A stretch of DNA of 64,000 bases from Bermanella sp044597725 (lineage in GTDB: Bacteria; Pseudomonadota; Gammaproteobacteria; Pseudomonadales; Oceanobacteraceae), in contig NZ_CP139003.1 of assembly GCF_044597725.1 (NCBI RefSeq), positions 3,100,001-3,164,000 on the forward strand, given 5' to 3'. The notes under the pieces are model-generated. The model did not search any database, had not been told where the DNA came from, and worked only from the letters and a program-made list of their open reading frames with translations. Below are positions 61,427-64,000 of this stretch, piece after piece. Numbering within the stretch: position 1 is the first letter of the stretch; each line of letters begins with the position of its first letter. The translations under genes and the position numbers were made by a program.

Positions 61427-63215
61427 GCTATCAAATCATCAAATAGAAACCAAACTCAATTTTATAGAGCAGTATCTAAAAGCCAACAACGCGGCCGAAG
61501 GCTCAAAATTTGATGCCAATGCGAACGTTACACATAAAAATATTGCGACCCTTGAAGCAGAGCTCATGAAAGATGCTTTTATACAAGTCAATCGTCAAGC
61601 TATGAAAAATAGGATTGAGCATTTATATGGAAAAGAACTTGCGAACGAGTATATACGTCAAATTGAAGAACATGAAATTTATGTGCACGACGAAACAAGT
61701 TTAAAACCCTATTGTGCATCAATAACTATGTATCCATTTTTGTTGGAAGGCTTAACCAAGCTAGGCGGTGAATCATTAGCCCCAAAACACCTAGAATCTT
61801 TTTGTGGATCATTTGTTAATCTAGTATTTGCCATAAGTGCACAGTTTGCTGGTGCCATTGCTACTGTGGAGTTTTTGACCTATTTTGATCACTTTGCACG
61901 ACTCGATTATGGGGATAACTACCTAAAGGATCACACCGATAAAATTGCCAATCATCTCCAGCATGTTGTTTATGCTCTTAATCAACCAGCAGCTGCCCGA
62001 GGTTATCAAAGCGTATTCTGGAATATCTCTTTATATGATCAGTACTATTTTGAAGCCATGTTTGGAGACTTTGTCTTTCCGCCCATAAATGATGATGACG
62101 ATCTCATCAAACCTGAATGGAAGAATATTGATGGTTTACAGCGCTTTTTTATGAACTGGTTTAACGATGAACGAAAAAAATCAATCTTGACCTTCCCTGT
62201 AGTAACCGCCGCGATGCTAACAGAGAATAGCGATGTAAAAGATCAAAATTTTGCTGACTTCTGCTCGCAGCAGCTAGCAAATGGCAATAGTTTCTTTAGC
62301 TATCTTTCGGATAGTGCTGACTCATTAGCATCATGCTGCCGCCTTCGTAACGAGATGAGCGACAATACCTTCTCTTATACATTAGGCGCAGGAGGCATAG
62401 CAACTGGCTCTGTGAATGTCATAACGATCAATATGAATCGAGTAATACAAGATAATATTGATATCCAAGAAATGGTAAAAAAAGTACATAAATATCAAAT
62501 TGCATACCGATCAATAATGGAAGACTACCAAAGCCATGGAATGTTACCAGTATATGATGCAGGTTTTATAAACTTAAATAAGCAGTTTTTAACAATCGGT
62601 ATTAACGGAATGGTAGAAGCAGCAGAAAGCCAAGGCATATCACCCGATAATAATTCTGAATATAAGGACTTTGTACGTCAACACCTAAAAATCATATTTG
62701 ATGAAAATAAAAAGGCTAAGACAGAAACCGGCTTATTATTTAATACTGAATTTGTTCCTGCTGAAAATTTAGGCCCCAAAAATGCAAAATGGGACTTAGA
62801 AGATGGCTATCATGTAGAACGAGATTGTTATAACAGTTATTTCTATGTAGTAGAGGACGATCATTGCAATGCTATTGATAAGTTTATCCTTCATGGTGAT
62901 GAGTTAACGCAATACTTAGATGGAGGGTCGGCATTACACTTAAACCTAGAAGAAACTTTGTCAAAGGATCAGTATCGACACCTATATAAGGTTGCGGCTA
63001 AAACAGGCTGTAATTACTTTTGCATCAACGTAAAAATCACTATTTGTAATGAGTGTGATCACATTGATAAAAGAACGCTTTATCATTGCACAAAGTGTCA
63101 TACTAAAAATGTAGATCATGGAACTCGTGTAATAGGCTATTTAAAGCGGGTTAGTGCTTTTAGCCAAGCGAGACAAAAAGAACACGATCTACGATTTTAT
63201 CAAAATATTGCTTAA
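61419..63215 (+). CDS. nrdD: Anaerobic ribonucleoside-triphosphate reductase NrdD (short form)
   Basis: Class III reductase that makes dNTPs without oxygen using a glycyl radical. The 598-residue protein lacks the N-terminal ATP-cone found in E. coli NrdD (about 712 residues) and begins directly near the catalytic barrel. It has the active-site finger-loop Cys in SLASCCRLRNE (near 310), the Zn motif CNECDHIDKRTLYHCTKC (about 544-561) and the radical site Gly573 in RVIGYLKRVS. Size is like the phage T4 type. It overlaps nrdG and ends 3 bases past the end of the convergent ubiT. Confidence 0.94.
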   Translation: MLKLSNHQIETKLNFIEQYLKANNAAEGSKFDANANVTHKNIATLEAELMKDAFIQVNRQAMKNRIEHLYGKELANEYIRQIEEHEIYVHDETSLKPYCASITMYPFLLEGLTKLGGESLAPKHLESFCGSFVNLVFAISAQFAGAIATVEFLTYFDHFARLDYGDNYLKDHTDKIANHLQHVVYALNQPAAARGYQSVFWNISLYDQYYFEAMFGDFVFPPINDDDDLIKPEWKNIDGLQRFFMNWFNDERKKSILTFPVVTAAMLTENSDVKDQNFADFCSQQLANGNSFFSYLSDSADSLASCCRLRNEMSDNTFSYTLGAGGIATGSVNVITINMNRVIQDNIDIQEMVKKVHKYQIAYRSIMEDYQSHGMLPVYDAGFINLNKQFLTIGINGMVEAAESQGISPDNNSEYKDFVRQHLKIIFDENKKAKTETGLLFNTEFVPAENLGPKNAKWDLEDGYHVERDCYNSYFYVVEDDHCNAIDKFILHGDELTQYLDGGSALHLNLEETLSKDQYRHLYKVAAKTGCNYFCINVKITICNECDHIDKRTLYHCTKCHTKNVDHGTRVIGYLKRVSAFSQARQKEHDLRFYQNIA

Positions 63216-63703
63216 TCAATAATAGCTATTGCCCAACGGTTTAAGAAGTATTGAATCGTTTTGGGCAAGGCTTCTAGTTCAAATTGATCAATCAAATTTT
63301 TAATCTCTAGGCCAAGTTCAGTATCACCAGTAATACACAATTCTCTATTAAAAAATAGAGTATCTGGATCTTTCTTTTTAGAGGCCATTAAAACCATGGC
63401 ATCAAGCGTCCCCGAAAAAACCACATCAGGCTGTGTATTAACCTTTTCGATCATTACTAGCTCACTGGTATCTCTATACTTTGTAAAATACCAACTTATA
63501 TCAATATCTCTAATACATACTTTTGCTATTTTTCCATCCATAAAATCAATAACATTATTTTCTATTAGATCATCAGTCAGTTTTCTTAAGGAATGCAAAA
63601 CCACCCACTTTTTTATAGAAAAAGGTACTGCATTATGGGTGTTCTTAATGAACATTGGTGTCGTTTTTAACACTGATTTAGTAATACGTTGGGATAGTGT
63701 CAT
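63212..63703 (-). CDS. ubiT: UbiT, SCP2-domain ubiquinone accessory factor
   Basis: Lipid-binding protein for oxygen-independent ubiquinone synthesis (E. coli YhbT), acting with the UbiU-UbiV hydroxylases. The 163-residue protein has a basic N-terminal segment and an SCP2 domain (about 40-140) with LEIKNLIDQFE near the end. It diverges from ubiU, the usual arrangement, and shares an FNR-like box with it. Moderate similarity by eye; context makes the call firm. Confidence 0.88.
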   Translation of the reverse strand: MTLSQRITKSVLKTTPMFIKNTHNAVPFSIKKWVVLHSLRKLTDDLIENNVIDFMDGKIAKVCIRDIDISWYFTKYRDTSELVMIEKVNTQPDVVFSGTLDAMVLMASKKKDPDTLFFNRELCITGDTELGLEIKNLIDQFELEALPKTIQYFLNRWAIAIID

Positions 63704-63760
63704 TTTATAACTCCATATTAGATACTGACATGATTATACGCTCATTTTCTCTTAAATTTA

Positions 63761-63774
63761 TTAATCGAGATCAA
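63761..63774 (-). promoter_or_regulatory. FNR/Anr-like box between ubiT and ubiU
   Basis: TTAATCGAGATCAA matches TTGAT-N4-ATCAA with one mismatch. Its centre is about 64 nt from the ubiT ATG, allowing a class II promoter for ubiT, but only 16 nt from the ubiU ATG, where it overlaps the ribosome-binding site. Confidence 0.55.
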
Positions 63775-63783
63775 GGATAACCT

Positions 63784-64000
63784 ATGGAACTATTAGCACC
63801 AGCAGGTAGTTATAATGCCCTTAAAGCAGCTATAGACGAAGGGGCTGATGCCGTCTACCTAGGTCTTAAAAACGATACAAATGCTAGGCATTTTGCAGGC
63901 TTAAACTTCACACAAAAACAACTAGATTTAGGTATCGACTATGCGCATACCCATAATCGAAAAGTGCACATGGCACTTAATACCTTTGCCCATCCAAGCA
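63784..64000 (+). CDS. ubiU: UbiU, U32-family ubiquinone hydroxylase subunit (partial)
   Basis: First 72 codons of a peptidase-U32-like protein (E. coli YhbU), truncated by the end of the window. The start MELLAPAGSYNALKAAIDEG and the ADAVYLGLKNDTNARHFAGLNF segment are typical of UbiU. With UbiV it forms a [4Fe-4S] complex that hydroxylates the ubiquinone ring without oxygen; ubiV should follow beyond 64000. AAGGA ribosome-binding site, divergent from ubiT. Confidence 0.93.
   Translation, partial: MELLAPAGSYNALKAAIDEGADAVYLGLKNDTNARHFAGLNFTQKQLDLGIDYAHTHNRKVHMALNTFAHPS

Noticed and set aside
1..64000. CRISPR arrays, tRNA/rRNA genes, insertion sequences, prophage
   Set aside because: I looked for regular spaced repeats, tRNA-like cloverleaf ends, intact transposases and phage modules and found none that I could support.

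Overview
The window looks like a chromosomal segment of a marine, facultatively anaerobic, nitrate-respiring gammaproteobacterium of the Oceanospirillales/Pseudomonadales type. The gene orders rpsP-rimM-trmD-rplS, rplM-rpsI-petABC-sspAB and pilSR-fimTU-pilVWX-pilY1-pilE are the ones known from that group. Base composition is moderately AT-rich, by eye in the low to mid 40s % GC. The exact genus cannot be fixed from this sequence. I see no tRNA, rRNA, insertion sequence, CRISPR array or prophage.

Layout. 1-8.4 kb: groESL behind a clear sigma-32-type promoter, fxsA, a small membrane protein, an SDR oxidoreductase, a chemotaxis receptor, an alkyltransferase-like protein, an AmpG-type permease and YajQ. 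8.5-15.9 kb: a RAYT-transposase-like protein that has lost part of its HUH motif, a ketopantoate-reductase-like gene, an orphan sensor kinase, then a cobalamin riboswitch controlling a BtuB-like receptor and a large lipoprotein. 15.9-20 kb: glutathione-dependent formaldehyde detoxification (fghA, frmA), a LysR regulator and an RluA-type pseudouridine synthase. 20-29.7 kb: a noncoding stretch with a duplicated GC-rich repeat, sspBA, a second noncoding stretch with a tandemly duplicated terminator-spacer unit, petABC (cytochrome bc1), rpsI-rplM, rplS-trmD-rimM-rpsP and nadE. 29.7-40 kb: pilS, pilR, the minor pilin genes, an extra small CxxC secreted protein, pilY1 and pilE. 40-45.7 kb: a DEAD-box helicase, a FabA-like dehydratase, a metallo-beta-lactamase-fold hydrolase, a HAMP-less chemoreceptor and a GNAT acetyltransferase.

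45.7-64 kb is an anaerobic-growth island: narL-moeA, narK, a CopD-like membrane protein, narX with a CBS-domain gene, narGHJI, a parvulin, a small conserved-looking protein, nrdG-nrdD (anaerobic ribonucleotide reductase), and divergent ubiT / ubiU (oxygen-independent ubiquinone synthesis; ubiU runs off the window). Together these supply nitrate sensing, uptake, molybdenum cofactor, nitrate reduction to nitrite, the quinone pool and dNTPs without oxygen. FNR/Anr-like boxes precede narG, nrdG and ubiT/ubiU, and 7-2-7 NarL-like sites lie upstream of narK and narG, so the island reads as one oxygen- and nitrate-controlled regulon.

The observations I rate highest are the riboswitch-controlled BtuB plus propeller-like lipoprotein pair (a possible analogue of Bacteroides BtuG), the degenerate RAYT protein with a DnaA-like C-terminus, the CBS-domain gene joined to narX, and the duplicated noncoding elements around sspAB.
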